Shown here: piece after piece, positions 25,166 through 41,773 of the stretch | Numbering within the stretch: position 1 is the first letter of the stretch | How the letters are laid out: every line of letters begins with the position of its first letter | Notes under the pieces: generated by a model | The model's input: only the letters and a program-made list of their open reading frames with translations | The model's database searches: none | What the model was told of the DNA's origin: nothing | Made by a program: the position numbers and the translations under genes | Assembly (NCBI GenBank): GCA_015501595.1 | Contig: JADNRX010000214.1 | Location: 1-64,000, forward strand | From: Hymenopellis radicata | Lineage: Eukaryota > Basidiomycota > Agaricomycetes > Agaricales > Physalacriaceae | DNA: 64,000 bases | Direction: 5' to 3'

Positions 25166-27898
25166 ATGACTACCGAATTCCGCGCCTCGAGCGAGCCCTT
25201 GCCGCCTATACCGGCGGATGTGTCTATACCACAGTTCATCCTCGATTCGCCGCAGACAGCTAGATTGAGGGAGTCTGGGACACCACTGCTCGTCGACGAT
25301 AGCACCGGACGAGCGCTGAAGCTCGACGAGGTGGGTGTCGTGTGGAATGCAGTCTGACTGGGCTTAGCTGCCTGAACAGGTTCGGTCACGAACAGATGCT
25401 TTGGCCAACGGTCTGAAAGACAAATACGCTATTCGTGAGTTGTCTCCTTCCCTGAATGCATGCATTATCAAGCTCATGTCCCTGTGTTCAGGCGAGGATG
25501 ATGTTGGTATGTAAACGTTTCCGCTCAGCGCGCGCGTGTTATGCCCGGAGCTAATACACACTAGTTTTGATCTTTAGTAGAAACAATATCGGTACGTCTT
25601 GAGCGACCCGACAGAAAGCTTGGACTAATCGCCACCATACTATTACTACAGACTATCCCGTCATCATCTGGGCCGTCCACCGCCTTGGAGGCATCATCTC
25701 TGGGCGAACCCAGACTACGCTGCCAACGAACTCCAATACCAACTGGAGATCAGCAAGGCCGTTTTGATGTTTGCGCATCCTGATGCACTTGCCGTCGCTT
25801 TGGAGGCAGCCACGGCGTGTGGGTTGCCCGCGGGACGCGTTGTTCTATTCGGGAATGCGTCTCCGAGTGAGAGTCTTACAAGTATCGACGACTTGGTGCA
25901 GCTCGGCGCGGAACAGCGCAGATTCATCGAGCCCAAGATAGATGGAAAGACGAAGCTCGCGTTTCTTAGTTTTTCTTCTGGTATGGCGCCGTGTGTTTGT
26001 TGCGTTTATGATTCTGTGATTTATAGAAGGATTTAGGGACTACTGGGAAGCCCAAGGTCGGTATTCTGTCATTGTAGTAGGCTTCAATGTTGATCATATC
26101 GCTCCAGGCGGTGTCCATTCCTCATATTGCGCCCATAACGAATGTCATCCAAATGGCCGTTCATAATCGGGTTCACGACGAGTCGATACCGTGGGACGAG
26201 AGACGGTATAGAAGCGGCGACATCGCGATGTGTGGTGCGTTCCGCAAACCTCTGCGATTGCACCGGTCATCATCATTGAGCTCTCGTTGGTTCCAGTTCT
26301 GCCGTTATACCGTGAGTCCTCCATGCGCTCGCTAGACTCGTATTCATCAGTGTAGCCAGACATCTATGGTCTGGTTCTCAATGTGAGAAGCTTTCACGCC
26401 TGTCGTTGTTCGTTCGTCGCACTTACAACGTCGTACTAGCTTCATTTCATACTATTCTGTGGCGTGCGTACCCTCTCGGCTATTCGCCACCTGCACAACT
26501 TAACCATTTGATAGATGTCCGTCGTTGTAGTACCAAAGTTCAACTTTGTACAGATGCTGAAGAGCATCGTCCACTACCGGATCACTCACCTCATGTACGT
26601 AGCGGTTCGTTCACTGGTAGCAGCTGTACTCAAGTTGTAGTTTTCAGGCTCGTCCCACCCCAAGTCGTTCTCTTATGCAAAGTAAGCGCCCTATCAAACA
26701 CACCCTCAAATCTCCTCTTGCTTGTACTGATCTTATTGAACCCACCAAGCACCCGGCAGTCAAAGACTTCAAACAAGACCTCCAAGTCGTACGATGCATC
26801 ATGGTCGGCGCAGCGCCCTTATCAGCCGAAGTCAACCACCGGCTCTTCCAGCTCCTCCCCGATGCCGAGATCGGACAGTCTTACGGTACGGTACTCTCCT
26901 CCGCGGCTCCGTCCATCCCACAAGTATCCTGTCTGCAGGCATGACAGAAACGTGCACGGCGACCTCATCGTGGCCCATCACACAGCGGCGCGGTACATCC
27001 GGAAGTGAGTGAACTGTCCGCCCTGATGTTAGGTGCGTCATGGACTCTTTAGGTGCCGGTCAATTACTGCCTGGGATAATCGCGCGTGTGGTCAAACCGG
27101 ATGGGACGCTTGCAGGGTATGACGAGGCGGGCGAGTTGGTGGTGTATTCCCCTTCGAACGCGCTGAGGTATGAGAATAATGCAGAAGCGTGAGTTACATG
27201 GATCTCAATGATGTTTCCTGTTTAATTGGACGCTTACTAGGTCCCGGGAAACGTTTGTGGGAGGGTGAGTAGCACATCCCCTAATGTAGACAGACAGACA
27301 GATGCCGTTGACAGATGGGTGAGAACGGGCGACGAAGTGAAGATAGACCGGAATGCGGAGATCTGGATATTGGATCGTATAAAGGTAATGTCGAGCACTA
27401 GAGAGACGCGTCCTGCATCTGACAATCATGCGCAGGAGATCATGAAAGTCCGAGGATTTCAAGTCGCCCCCGCAGAGCTAGAGGGCTGCATTCTAGACCA
27501 TCGAGATGTATTGGACGCCTGCGTTGTTGGGATCCCAGATGACTACAGTCCGCGTGATTGCTTTCGTTTCATGTACGCTGCTAATGCACGTATTTAGGTG
27601 GAGAAGTCCCATTGGCGTTCGTGGTGCTCAACAGCGAGGCAGAGGCGAAAGTCAAGGGAAAGCCTCAAGAAGCCAGGAAAGTCAAAGAGTCTATCTCCAA
27701 GGTTCGTTTTCAGCCATCTTTTGATTTTGCGTACTGAAGATCGCAGCACGTGGCCGCGAATAAAGTGGCGTACAAACATCTCAAGGGTGGCGTCGAGTTT
27801 GTTCCGGTTATACCTAAGAATCCCAGCGGAAAACTTCTTCGTCGTGTCTTGCGCGATCAGGCGAAATTGTTGTTGGGAACTCGACCGGCCAAGTTGTA
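25166..27898 (+). CDS. Acyl-CoA / 4-coumarate-CoA ligase-like enzyme, PTS1 (copy B)
   Basis: This tandem paralogue starts 228 bp after copy A, with most introns at the same positions. Motifs: DYPVIIWAVHRLGGII, LSFSSGTTGKPKAVSIPH, VLPLYHIYGLVLN, MSVVVVPKFNFVQMLKS, LVPPQVVLLCK, IMVGAAPLSAEVNHRLF, YGMTETCTATSSW, GWVRTGDEVKI, GFQVAPAELEG and NPSGKLLRRVLRD. The protein ends PAKL, where AKL is a PTS1. The active-site region is closer to the family consensus than copy A. One break is seen: after GGIISG the frame needs one more G in the run GGG at 25702-25704 to continue ANPDYAANELQYQ. Otherwise the gene is intact. The stop is only 50 bp from the convergent FAD-oxidoreductase stop. Confidence 0.83.
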
Positions 27899-27948
27899 GC
27901 TGCAATAGAGAAAGAGATGCAATAACAAATCAATACACAGTGAGAAGG

Positions 27949-29238
27949 TCACGTAAACCTTGAGGGATCCAGTTTCTTCAAATTGGCACTTCTTATCCTA
28001 CCATCCATAATATGCTCAGTGAGAACTTTTGCCGTTCCTGGCGCGTTACATATGCCCTGAGAATCGTGAGGAGAAATCACGAAGTAGAGAAATGATCGAC
28101 GTACCCAGCAAGTATGACCAGCAGCAATGTAGAGACCGTGTGCCAGATTTTCAGCAGGACCAACAATGGGTCCTCCGCCTGCGCTGACAATTGGAAGGAA
28201 ACAAGCTGTCGGGCATTTACAGTGCCCAAGCTTAGCTCTGTGGAAATACTTGTAATGTGCTTCCTAATGCTTTCGCAGGCGCCTTCGTCTACCTGAACGC
28301 CATCGAACGGTTTCTGGTATAGGCGAATCGTCGCCAGGTCCGCAGGCGTAGACTTCGTTCCCAGGACGAGCATAAATTTCTGGAGAGACGCGTTTACGCC
28401 TCCCGCCCTCCTGCAGCATTATTTCTGTGAAGAGAACGTAGGGCGCGATGGTTGTTCCAGGTGCAGCCTGGATAGTAAGACTGTGGGCGCGGGTCGCAGA
28501 GATAGGAAGACGGGGTATGATGGATGGTGACCAAGCGCCAGCAGCGACGACGACATGCGTCGCGGGAATCTCAAGCGTACGATTAGACGCGAGATCCTGG
28601 TATGTAACGCCCGTGACCCTGCCCCCCGATTGACTGATGGATACAGCTTTGGCAGCGGAGATAAGTTCCGCGCCCATTTCCCGTGCGAGATCGAGCATGC
28701 TCGTGGTAAAGAGGTATGGGTGGACCTGGGCCGTCGCGCCGGGGGGTGCCATGGGGGAATAGGACTCGGTGACATGCTCTTTAACCCAGAGTAGATCGTC
28801 GGGGAGACCCTTGCTCTGTCGGGCTCTGGACGACTCTGCCGCGGGGTCGAGGCCGAGAGTCTTCTCCAAACTCTTCCTACGACCACCACAACCGACTTCA
28901 GAGCCCGATTCTGTCGTGCTCGGCTCGCCCTTGCCTTCCCAGCTCCCGCAGTTGACATAGCGCCACCCCCAGCGGTCCGTTCCGTTATGCTCCTCCGCTA
29001 GCCTGACATGCTCAGAAAAGGACAAGTCGACTAGCTCTTTCGGGTACGCCCATTTGGCGATAAGGCCGCCCGCCTTTCCCGACGCTCCCTGGGCTGGTCC
29101 GTGTACGGATGCCTCAAGGATGCGGATCGATGTGGCGGACGAAAAGGCGGGGTGGCGGGTCAGGTAGTATGCCGTCGAGCAACCAATGATGCCCGCCCCG
29201 ATGATGACAACGTTCCGCGCGCCGTCTTCGGGATCCAT
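27949..29238 (-). CDS. FAD-dependent oxidoreductase (DAO/TDA3-like), two frame slips
   Basis: The start chosen is the ATG at 29238 (MDPEDGARNVVIIGAGIIG), because the upstream extension has no ATG. The Rossmann motif GAGIIGCSTAYYL is followed by ASGKAGGLIAKW and THVVVAAGAWSPSIIP, typical of the D-amino-acid-oxidase fold and of yeast Tda3. After PGDDSPIPETV the frame slips near 28306 (one extra base) into DGVQVDEGACESIRKHI. It slips again near 28205 (one base missing) into CFLPIVSAGGGPIVG and AAGHTCWGICNAPGTAK, the FAD-binding C-terminus. An intron interrupts CW|GIC. With both slips corrected the protein is about 410 residues. The enzyme would oxidise an amine, amino acid or similar; the substrate is unknown. 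Confidence 0.75.
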
Positions 29239-30220
29239 GTCTAGAAGTTCAGAGTTATGAGAGTGTTCCAATCAAGTCGAATGAATGACAAAGTCTAGAT
29301 CCATCAAGTGGAACGACCTGCCTCTTTGGGAACAACCCTGATATTGGCGCCACGGTAGTAATACTACGCGAAATATCTCCCTACGTTCTCTTTGCATAGC
29401 AGATGACCATTACCTGTCTGCAAAAAATATTTGCAAGTGCAAGAGAATCCAGTAATTCGCCTCCTAATCACGTCATATCCTCCTGTTCTCCAGAGTCCAA
29501 GTCAACGTATAGTACTTATATTTTACTCTGGAACTGGAGACTATTACCATCGGGGATGCTTCTTGGTGGTTATAATCACGCAAGAAGGACGGCATTCCTT
29601 CGTTTTGGAAGAGTTTGAAGGTATTCCTGAAAATAGCCCTAGTACTGCAAGGTGCCTTCATCACAACCTGAACCATGTCGTCGCTTCCCCTTGCGGAAGC
29701 CAAAAACATCGCTCAAGTACCGCATATACTCAAGATCACAGCATCCAATGGAGGGAGCGGACAAGCGAAACTTAGTTCTGCCCTTATCAGCATATCCCAT
29801 ATTTTTCGGCACAGACACTCTCCTCGAGTAAAAGCCCTTACCTCGTGATAATGGTAGCCGTTAGCGCACTGCGCAGCTACAGATAGCATGATGCGTCGCG
29901 CCAGGTCTGGAAACCGCAGGGCTGTATCACGGACAGCGTTAGCACGACTCTGGGAAGGACGATGGTCAGGAACATGCTCTCTATCGTCGCCATCCGTGCT
30001 GAAAGAGGAGTCAGCGGTTAACTGCTATTCAACAAGGATGAAACGAAGAACACCGGCCCCTTGCCGAACGACCGATTTCATTCTGAGTTCGCATCCCAGA
30101 TTCTGATGGTTGTGACAAAAAACGATAGTAGGTGTATTGGAAGTCATGAACACGATTATTAAAAACGAATGTAAGGTTCAACGTGACGAACAAAGAGTGA
30201 AAACACCAGTGATCAGCTTC
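29239..30220. other. Intergenic, contains dispersed repeat copy 1
   Basis: This holds the promoter side of the FAD enzyme and the 3' flank of the carboxylesterase. Apart from the 69-bp repeat at 29348-29416 nothing is recognised. Confidence 0.45.
29348..29416 (+). repeat. Dispersed 69-bp repeat, copy 1
   Basis: The stretch from CGCCACG to ACCTG matches 35511-35579 at 66 of 69 positions in the same orientation. Homology resumes after a 34-nt insertion here (AGTAATTCGCCT against AGTAAATTCGCCT at the other copy). The inserted piece contains GCAAA/TTTGC arms. No protein explains the conservation. It may be a mobile-element remnant or a small duplicated segment. Confidence 0.8.
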
Positions 30221-32474
<2,254 letters not shown>

Positions 32475-33445
32475 AGTGTGTTGGCCGATTCTCCAGCAAC
32501 CGATGTCACTTTTTAAGTATGGGAATCTATGAAATTCAAGGGCGCGTGTGCTGACAAAAGCCGCTGTGGAAGGTGATTACCGACCAATTGCTTGCCAATT
32601 GCCGACTCCATGAGTGCTAGGGCTGACTAAGGAGAGCAGTCGAGAACCTTCGAACGGATACCCTCCCGACGGACGTGAACGGCATGATTCATGCGCTCAG
32701 CATCCCTGCCAGAGCACTGCGGACAGTCAATCGACGTCTGTCATAGAACTTGGAAGCAAAGTATTAGCAAAAATGAAGACTATTTCAGACCTGGAAGACC
32801 TGGAGGATCTTACTTGCTTCTCGTGGTCTGTTCACCATGCAGGGGTTCCTAACTTCGTGAACAGTTACGAATTTAGACATCTATTCGCGTACAGTTCGCG
32901 TGTAGTTCGCGGGTAGTCTTGACAGAAATGATTTTGCGGACAGAGTAGCAGCACAGTGCGATTAGCAACACGGGCGGGGCTTCAAGCAAGAGCGCGATGA
33001 TGGTAGCCTATGGTAGTTTGCGTTTGCGTGACATGTTATGTGACCACTACTACGCCACCAGCACGCCACCTAGGCCTCCCATGTCGAACCCTAGGCCTGT
33101 GTCGAATCCATTCCAAAACACGCCTCAAATTGTCTAAACGCTGTAAGTGCTTTCTTTGGAAATCTCTTCCGGGATTTCCGCATCTGTCTACTACTTAATA
33201 GCAACGAAAAACTAGCAGTGAACGATTTTTCGAGTCTTACGATTTCTACTTTACTTATGGGACCTCCAAAAGCTCTTGCGCAGTAAACATGGCCCGCTAC
33301 TACTGTCAGCTGCTCTACATCGTGCGGATCCTGACAGTGAATGCGTGACAACGGGGGGATGGTCACGGCGAAACCTCGGATAAATACCAGTCGAACTGGC
33401 ATCGCCCCCATCTTCTCTCCTCCATCTCGCAGCCTATCTGCTAGC
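32475..33445. promoter_or_regulatory. Divergent promoter region
   Basis: About 970 bp separates the carboxylesterase and DUF1479 starts. A TATA-like GATAAATA lies at 33379-33386, 60 bp before the DUF1479 ATG. A TTAAAAAG-type sequence on the minus strand near 32511-32518 lies about 40 bp before the esterase ATG. No gene is seen. Confidence 0.45.
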
Positions 33446-35239
33446 ATGCTTTACATCCCTCGCATGTCGCCGCACGCTTTGACGCGTCCCTGGTCGCGGT
33501 CTGCGGCTACGGTCGCGTCCCGCAAGCCCAAGGCGGAGGGCTCTATCGCGGCGATCTTCGCATCCCTTGACGCTAACAAGTCTACGGACGGTCTGCCTGA
33601 GAGGTTTGGCCAGCTCAAGCGCGATATATTCCGCGAAGGCCTCGTGCAGAGCTGGCGCGAAGTCGTGGCGGAGCTCGAGGTAGTCACTGACAAGGTCGTT
33701 GCCAGAGGATCTGAGGTAGGCGTGGTCCTTTCAGCATTAACCTCACCTCTCTTACCTGTGAAGATGATTCCCAAAATCTCCTACGCTGATATCCGTAAAG
33801 GGCTCTCGCCTGAGCAGGTCCAGGCTGTCAAAGACGTCGGAAGTGTAATTGTTTCAGGCGCTGTACCCCCCGAGGTCGGAAAGTTCTCATTCGTGATTCA
33901 ACGTGGGCACTGACTTCCCCATAGAAAGCTCTTGAATGGAAGGCGTCCATCCGATCATATGTTGAAGAAAATAAACCTCGGATTAAAGGTAAAATACTCC
34001 AGTGTAAGTTCAACTTCGTATTAAACCCAGTTGATAGGCTTCCCTGAGAATGATGTTCAGGTCTACGAGCTGTACAACACCAAAGCACAAATGGCAGCGC
34101 GTACCCATCCTGCCATTCTCGAGACCCAGCGCACGCTTCTCTCTCTTTGGCATTCCAAAGTCTCTCCGGCCAACGTGAGCCTTACCACGCCCATCTCATA
34201 CTTCGACCGTCTCCGCATCCGGAACCCCGGAGACATGCAGTTCACTTTGGGGCCCCACATCGACGGAGGATCGCTCGAACGTTGGGAGGATCCAACCTTC
34301 CGCTCGTTCTACGGTCGAATTCTGGAAGGAGGAAGTAACTGGCGGCTTCACGACCCTTTCGACGCTGGGAAGCGCATTGGGTCTGTACAGGACCTCTATC
34401 ACACGCCGTACGCTTCCGTTCTACACTTGGCATGCGCCACAGCTTACTGAGCGTGGTTTTAGTAACCAATGCTCGATCTTTAGGCCTTTCCAAGGCTGGA
34501 CGTCGATCTCTGAGACTGGGCCAGGCGAAGGAACGCTTCGACTGTTGCCTTTCCTTAAGCTTTCTTCGGCTTATATTCTTCTTCGTCCCTTCTTCCGGCC
34601 CTCTGATTCTGGGCGCTTGTCGGATTGGGAACTGGACCTCGACACGACAAGTTTCCCTGGCGCGCGCATCGGGACAACACAAGAGTTGAATCCGAAGACG
34701 CACCCGCATCTCAGGCTGGACGAAACCATGGTAGCTGTGCCAAAGGTGCAGCCTGGGGACCAGGTTTACTGTGATTCAATTCTGTTCACCAAGGCGGACC
34801 ATCACTGATCATAGCATTCTGAAATACTTAGGGCACTGTGATGTCGTGCATGCTGTTGAAGCTGCACACCGGGGCAAAACGGATTCTTCAGTCATGTATA
34901 TTCCGGCCGTTCCGCTGACCGTCGAAAAGTGAGGCTTAGATCGTTTGACTTGTGAAGGGACTGACGAGGGTGCAGCGCCGACTACCTTCGTGATCAACGT
35001 GTCTGCTTTGAGAAGGGTCTTCCCCCTCCGTGCGACTGTCTTTCTTTAACAGAGTCTCAGACATGCTGATAATTTTTTTCAGTGACTTTCCTGGTGGTGA
35101 CGGAGAGTCCTACAACACTGGACGTGGAGCCGTCGATGATATCGCAACCGCCGAAGGGCGAAGGGCTGTCGGTTTTGAGCCCTTCCCCACAAATGGAGAG
35201 CCTCTCTTCGACGAAGTGAATCGCGTCTTGGGTCTCTAG
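33446..35239 (+). CDS. DUF1479 protein, probable Fe(II)/2-oxoglutarate oxygenase-like
   Basis: Eight exons join cleanly into about 490 residues. Family landmarks include QVYELYNTKAQMAARTHPA, SYFDRLRIRNPGDMQF, the metal-ligand-like LGPHIDGGSLERWED, FRPFQGWTSISETGPGEGTL and WHCDVVHAVEAAHRG, which supplies a second conserved His. The start at 33446 follows a TATA-like box by about 60 bp. The N-terminus (YIPRMSPHALTRPWSRSAAT) is basic and Ser-rich and could be a mitochondrial presequence. DUF1479 proteins have the jelly-roll fold of non-haem iron oxygenases, but their reaction is not established. Position next to esterase, oxidoreductase and CoA ligases suggests a catabolic role; that is inference. 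Confidence 0.82.
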
Positions 35240-35510
35240 TCAATTCAACTTGTATTCATTCTATGCATACCTCTCCGTTCGATGGAGGCGGGTTAATGGC
35301 GAACACCATTCCTAAAGTGTAGTCGTGAGTTGGGGTTGGATTTTGGTGCGACTTACCCTTGCCACAATGACCAGTCTGCGTGCTTCTTTCCATGATGATG
35401 AAGTCCACTTTTCTTCTTGTTCTTTCTGCTGCAGTGGTCCTGACTCTGGCCATCCTTGGGAGCCCAAGGCTCATCAGGTGTCTGTGGGTCCGAACGGCCA
35501 GAGGGTGTAC

Positions 35511-35579
35511 CGCCACGTTAGTAATACTACGCGAAATATCTCCCTACGTTCTCTTTGCATAGCAGACGACCATCACCTG
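35511..35579 (+). repeat. Dispersed 69-bp repeat, copy 2
   Basis: This is the partner of 29348-29416 with three substitutions. It lies between the DUF1479 stop (35239) and the TMA23 start (35642), ending 62 bp before that ATG, so it may overlap the TMA23 leader. Confidence 0.8.
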
Positions 35580-35641
35580 AGTAAATTCGCCTTTGTAAAT
35601 CTCTGACGCGACCGTTATGTAAGCACCTTCTTCTTTCGTCC

Positions 35642-36598
35642 ATGCCACTCGACGGGCACTCTTACCTCGTCGCCCAAGGATGGTCAGGCAAAGGAACCGG
35701 GCTCCGACAGGGCGCCATCACCCGCCCCATAACCGTCTCCCAGAAAAAAACTCTCTCAGGCATTGGCAAGGACCGTGACGAGGCTTTTCCGTTTTGGGAC
35801 CAGTATGTTGCACCAATCTAACAGATACTCGCACATTTGACCTGTAACAGTTTGTTCTCTGCAGCGGCCAAGTCCATACAAGTAAAAATAACTAGCAGCG
35901 ATGAGGAGGAGGATAGTGACGAGGTGTGTTGTTACTGATAGCACGTACTCTGAGCTAAAGTATCTCAGGACACCCCGTCAGCACCAACGCTGAAACGCAC
36001 GACTACCGGCATTCTCAGCAACAAACGCCCCATCGATGGCATCCCAGCCACGCCCGACCCGTCTGGAAGTAGCACCCCAATCTCCTCCACCGCACCAATC
36101 CAGCGCCTCAGCCTGCTCTCGATGGCTAAACGAGAAGCAGCAAAGCGCGGTCTCTACTCTAAATTCTTCCGCGGACCAGTCCTTGGCCCGGATCCCTCCG
36201 TCACATTGCCTTCTCCTTCGCCGACTCCTGCACCATCTATACCTATACCATCCATCGACAAATCCGAACCCAAAAAGTCTGATAAAGGGAAAGGGAAGAC
36301 AAAAGAAGAGAAGGCGCTCAAGAGGCAGCGGAGAGCGGAGAAGGCAGAGAGAAGGGAGCGGAGGCGTCTGAAGCTGGAAGCACGGACTGCCGAATCTGAT
36401 GCTGAATCCGAAAAGGTCGCGCGAAAGCGAAAGAGGAAGACAAAAGAGGAGACTCGCAGCGCTGAAAAGTGCGAGACGTCTTCTGCTGCATATGCAGGTG
36501 TCAAGAAGAAGAAACGACACCGCAAAGTCGAGGTCACCGACGAAGCAACTGACGAGCCTCCTCGCAAAAAGAAACGGAAACGTGAACACACTGAATAA
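35642..36598 (+). CDS. TMA23: TMA23-like G-patch-related nucleolar protein
   Basis: Three exons give about 285 residues. The N-terminus MPLDGHSYLVAQGWSGKGTG and GAITRPITVSQKKTLSGIGK, then DRDEAFPFWDHLFSAA, matches the Tma23 family, nucleolar factors in small-subunit ribosome biogenesis. The rest is disordered: a Ser/Pro linker, then a long Lys/Arg-rich tail with repeated KKKRHRK and RKKKRKR, serving as nuclear/nucleolar localisation and RNA-contact sequence. Introns lie at about 35803-35850 and 35924-35970. The gene is intact. Confidence 0.82.
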
Positions 36599-36963
36599 AG
36601 TAGTTGCGATTTTGTCTCGTCAACTCGACGCGCACTGTAGAGTGTGATATAAATTGATCGAGATTGAGGCCATTGATTGCCAGTGAGAGAAGTGCAACAT
36701 GTTTGTGGTCGGGTACATCATGGAGGGAACAGGAGGGGTTGAGTTCCTCAATCACACTCAGTTCACTGAAGATTAACCTTGTTTTCAAAGGGTTATATTG
36801 GTCGACATTGGGGTAGTAGAATACAATTCCTGTTCGTTAGTTTTCGGACGACCGGGGGGATGTGCAAGGATATCTACACTAGATTGCAATGGATAGCGAG
36901 CGCGTAACGATGAACGTGAACATGAGTAAACAGCAAACGACGAAATTATACCAAGAGTTCGGT
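36599..36963. other. Convergent 3' flank
   Basis: The 365 bp between the TMA23 stop and the vWA-gene stop holds no gene. Confidence 0.5.
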
Positions 36964-38673
36964 TTACACTCTGGTGGACCGAAACGCACTCTGCATCGCA
37001 ATGCGCCGGGCCTGCAGTGTGAACATTGAGGACACACATTTCAAGTGAGAATTGGCGACGCACCTGATCCAGGGAAATCGAGCCTTCCTTTAACTCGACC
37101 TTCTGTCTCCCATCATCCTCCTCATCGTCGTCATCATCATCAAACATGCCCTTCCTCCCAGTATTACGCATCCCTCCAAACGCTGCTTTCCCGCCCGCCA
37201 ACGAAAATGGTGTTGACGCGACGGCAGTCCCGAACACGCTGACGTTTGCTGGCGCACCAAAGGCCGCAAATTCGGTGACCACCTTCCGCGGCGGCGAACC
37301 AGGACTGGCTTTGGGACTGCCCGTCGGAGAGAGTGACCGGATCGTGGGCGACCGTGGAGGCGTGGCGGGTGTGAAAGAGGAATAGCTTTTGCCGCTGCTG
37401 AGATTCCGCATCTGCAAGTATTTGTCCGTGAACCGCGTGCCATGGACCTAGTCAAGGTCAATATCGCTTTCATCTTTTGTAATAGGAAAATATTCACCTT
37501 TTTCAAATGCGGACGAGCTTCGCCTAGTGACTGCGCCGTCATAAACACATCGACGTTGTTCGCCGACTCTGGAGACTCTTTGTATATGCTTTCTATCACC
37601 ACCTTCTTTGTGCTCTCGTTCCGCAAGAGGAGTTTCTCGTGTAGCTCCCGAGCGACGTCGTCCACGCTTTCGTTGTTGCCGAGGATGCGCTGGGCGACCG
37701 CGTGTCCTACCTCGCGCACCAAGCGTTCCATGTCGAGGTTTTCAAGAACACTGCCGACGATGGCGTGTGCGAGGAGATCAGCGGTCGTCAGCGGAAGCAT
37801 CAAGCCCGACGTGAGATTAGTTATTGCTTTGTAAAAGTCGGTTGCATACTAGGAGGGGCACCCAACCTGAGGATCAGTAAAGAGATGGGCACAAGCGGAC
37901 TCACTTGATATCCGCTCAGTGCGGGCTCGCAGGCAACAAAGAACTGGGGAAATAGGTTAATGTGACTTGGCATCCACAACACGATGACGTACGAGCGTAA
38001 TACCACGGCTTGCGAGCGCACGAGCGATTTGCAGGGGATCATTGCCATCTGGCGAGCCCTCGTCGAATCTAGGATAGAATGTAAGCATAAACAGCCATAC
38101 TGCAGCAAATAAACCCAAGGCAGTACCGTCCCCGTACTCCCCAATGCCATGGGGAGGCGCATCAGCAATCAAGACGACCATCTTGGTCGCATTCTCGCGC
38201 CAGTCCATATTCAGCGCCTCCACCAGCGCCGCCGTCACCGCCTCCGGCCCATCGCCGCCCCCCGACGCATACAACCCGGACAGATGCTTATGTACTTGGC
38301 TGACATCAGAAGTGAACCCGAAATTCTTGGTGATATACGTGTGGTCCTGTGGTGGATGGTCCCGGAAGGCGACGAGCCCGACGCGCAAGTCTTCTTGGGC
38401 CTGCAGGCGCCCCGATTCATATATGTGCCCGCATATCTCTTTGATGTTCTTGGTTGCAGAGGTAATGTAGCTCCCTTGGCTGCCGGTACAGTCTTGCACG
38501 AACACCAGATCCCTGTGCGAGGCGCCCCCCTTTAAGCAAGTGCATACAGAATCGGACAGCACTTACAGCATTTTCCTGTTTGGGTCGAGGTGGGCGTTGT
38601 ACTGCTGCTCGCTGAAGACAGGCTGGTAGGACTGGGAGCCCGCGGCGCCTTCGAAATCCATGTCCAAGTCCAT
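36964..38673 (-). CDS. von Willebrand factor A domain protein
   Basis: The start MDLDMDFEGAAGSQSYQPV at 38673 leads into a vWA domain with a MIDAS-like DLVFVQDCTGSQGSYI, GLVAFRDHPPQDHTYI, ASGGGDGPEAVTAALVEAL and VVLIADAPPHGIGE. The C-terminal half is a Ser/Pro-rich segment (SFTPATPPRSPTIRSLSPTG), an acidic run (DDDDDDEEDDG) and the end ARRIAMQSAFRSTRV. The arrangement resembles vWA regions of the VwkA/alpha-kinase group but no kinase domain is seen. Near 38126 the splice either uses a donor GTACGG, giving GIGEFDEGSPDG, or needs one extra base to give the family-like GEYGDGFDEGSP. Function is unknown; vWA domains usually mediate metal-dependent protein contacts. Confidence 0.75.
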
Positions 38674-38961
38674 GATGATGCTGGTTGTTCAAGTTCAAGT
38701 TGCAGTTCAAGCTTTCGAAATCAACAAATCTCCAGCCTAGATGATGCAGTCAGGACGCAAGAAATGAGGAAAATCGCTTGTTTGAGCCTGCACGAAATTG
38801 AACAGGCCGTAAGAAAGGAGTCACACTGCGGGCATAGTAAGATCCGATTTTTGATTATCCCCCCCAACACGTGTTGATCACACGCGCCATGGGCAAGGCA
38901 ACCTGCTCCCTCCCTCATTCAACGCAGAATTAGAAGGGGATTCTATTAAAACAGCTGTACA

Positions 38962-41596
<2,635 letters not shown>

Positions 41597-41773
41597 GTCG
41601 AGGGCTGTGAGAGCACCGGAGCAGACGAAGGAGCAACGGAAGCGGCTGACAGTGGACTATCGTGAATAGAGCAAGCCTAGTCTGGAACGCGTCAATTCGG
41701 CATATCGGCACCCTTCCCACGGTCTGACTTCACTTCTTCGGAGCCTTTGCCTCCTCTCATCTTGACTCTCAAC
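41597..41773. promoter_or_regulatory. 177-bp bidirectional promoter GEM1 / F-box
   Basis: The start codons of GEM1 (minus) and the F-box gene (plus) are only 177 bp apart, so both promoters and leaders must share this segment. Confidence 0.6.

Noticed and set aside
28419..28958. Long plus- and minus-strand frames overlapping the FAD oxidoreductase.
   Set aside because: They are out-of-frame shadows of the GC-rich coding exon and contain no domain.
35978..36591. Long antisense frames over TMA23 rich in Phe, Ser and Leu.
   Set aside because: They arise from complementing the Lys/Arg-rich tail and have no independent support.
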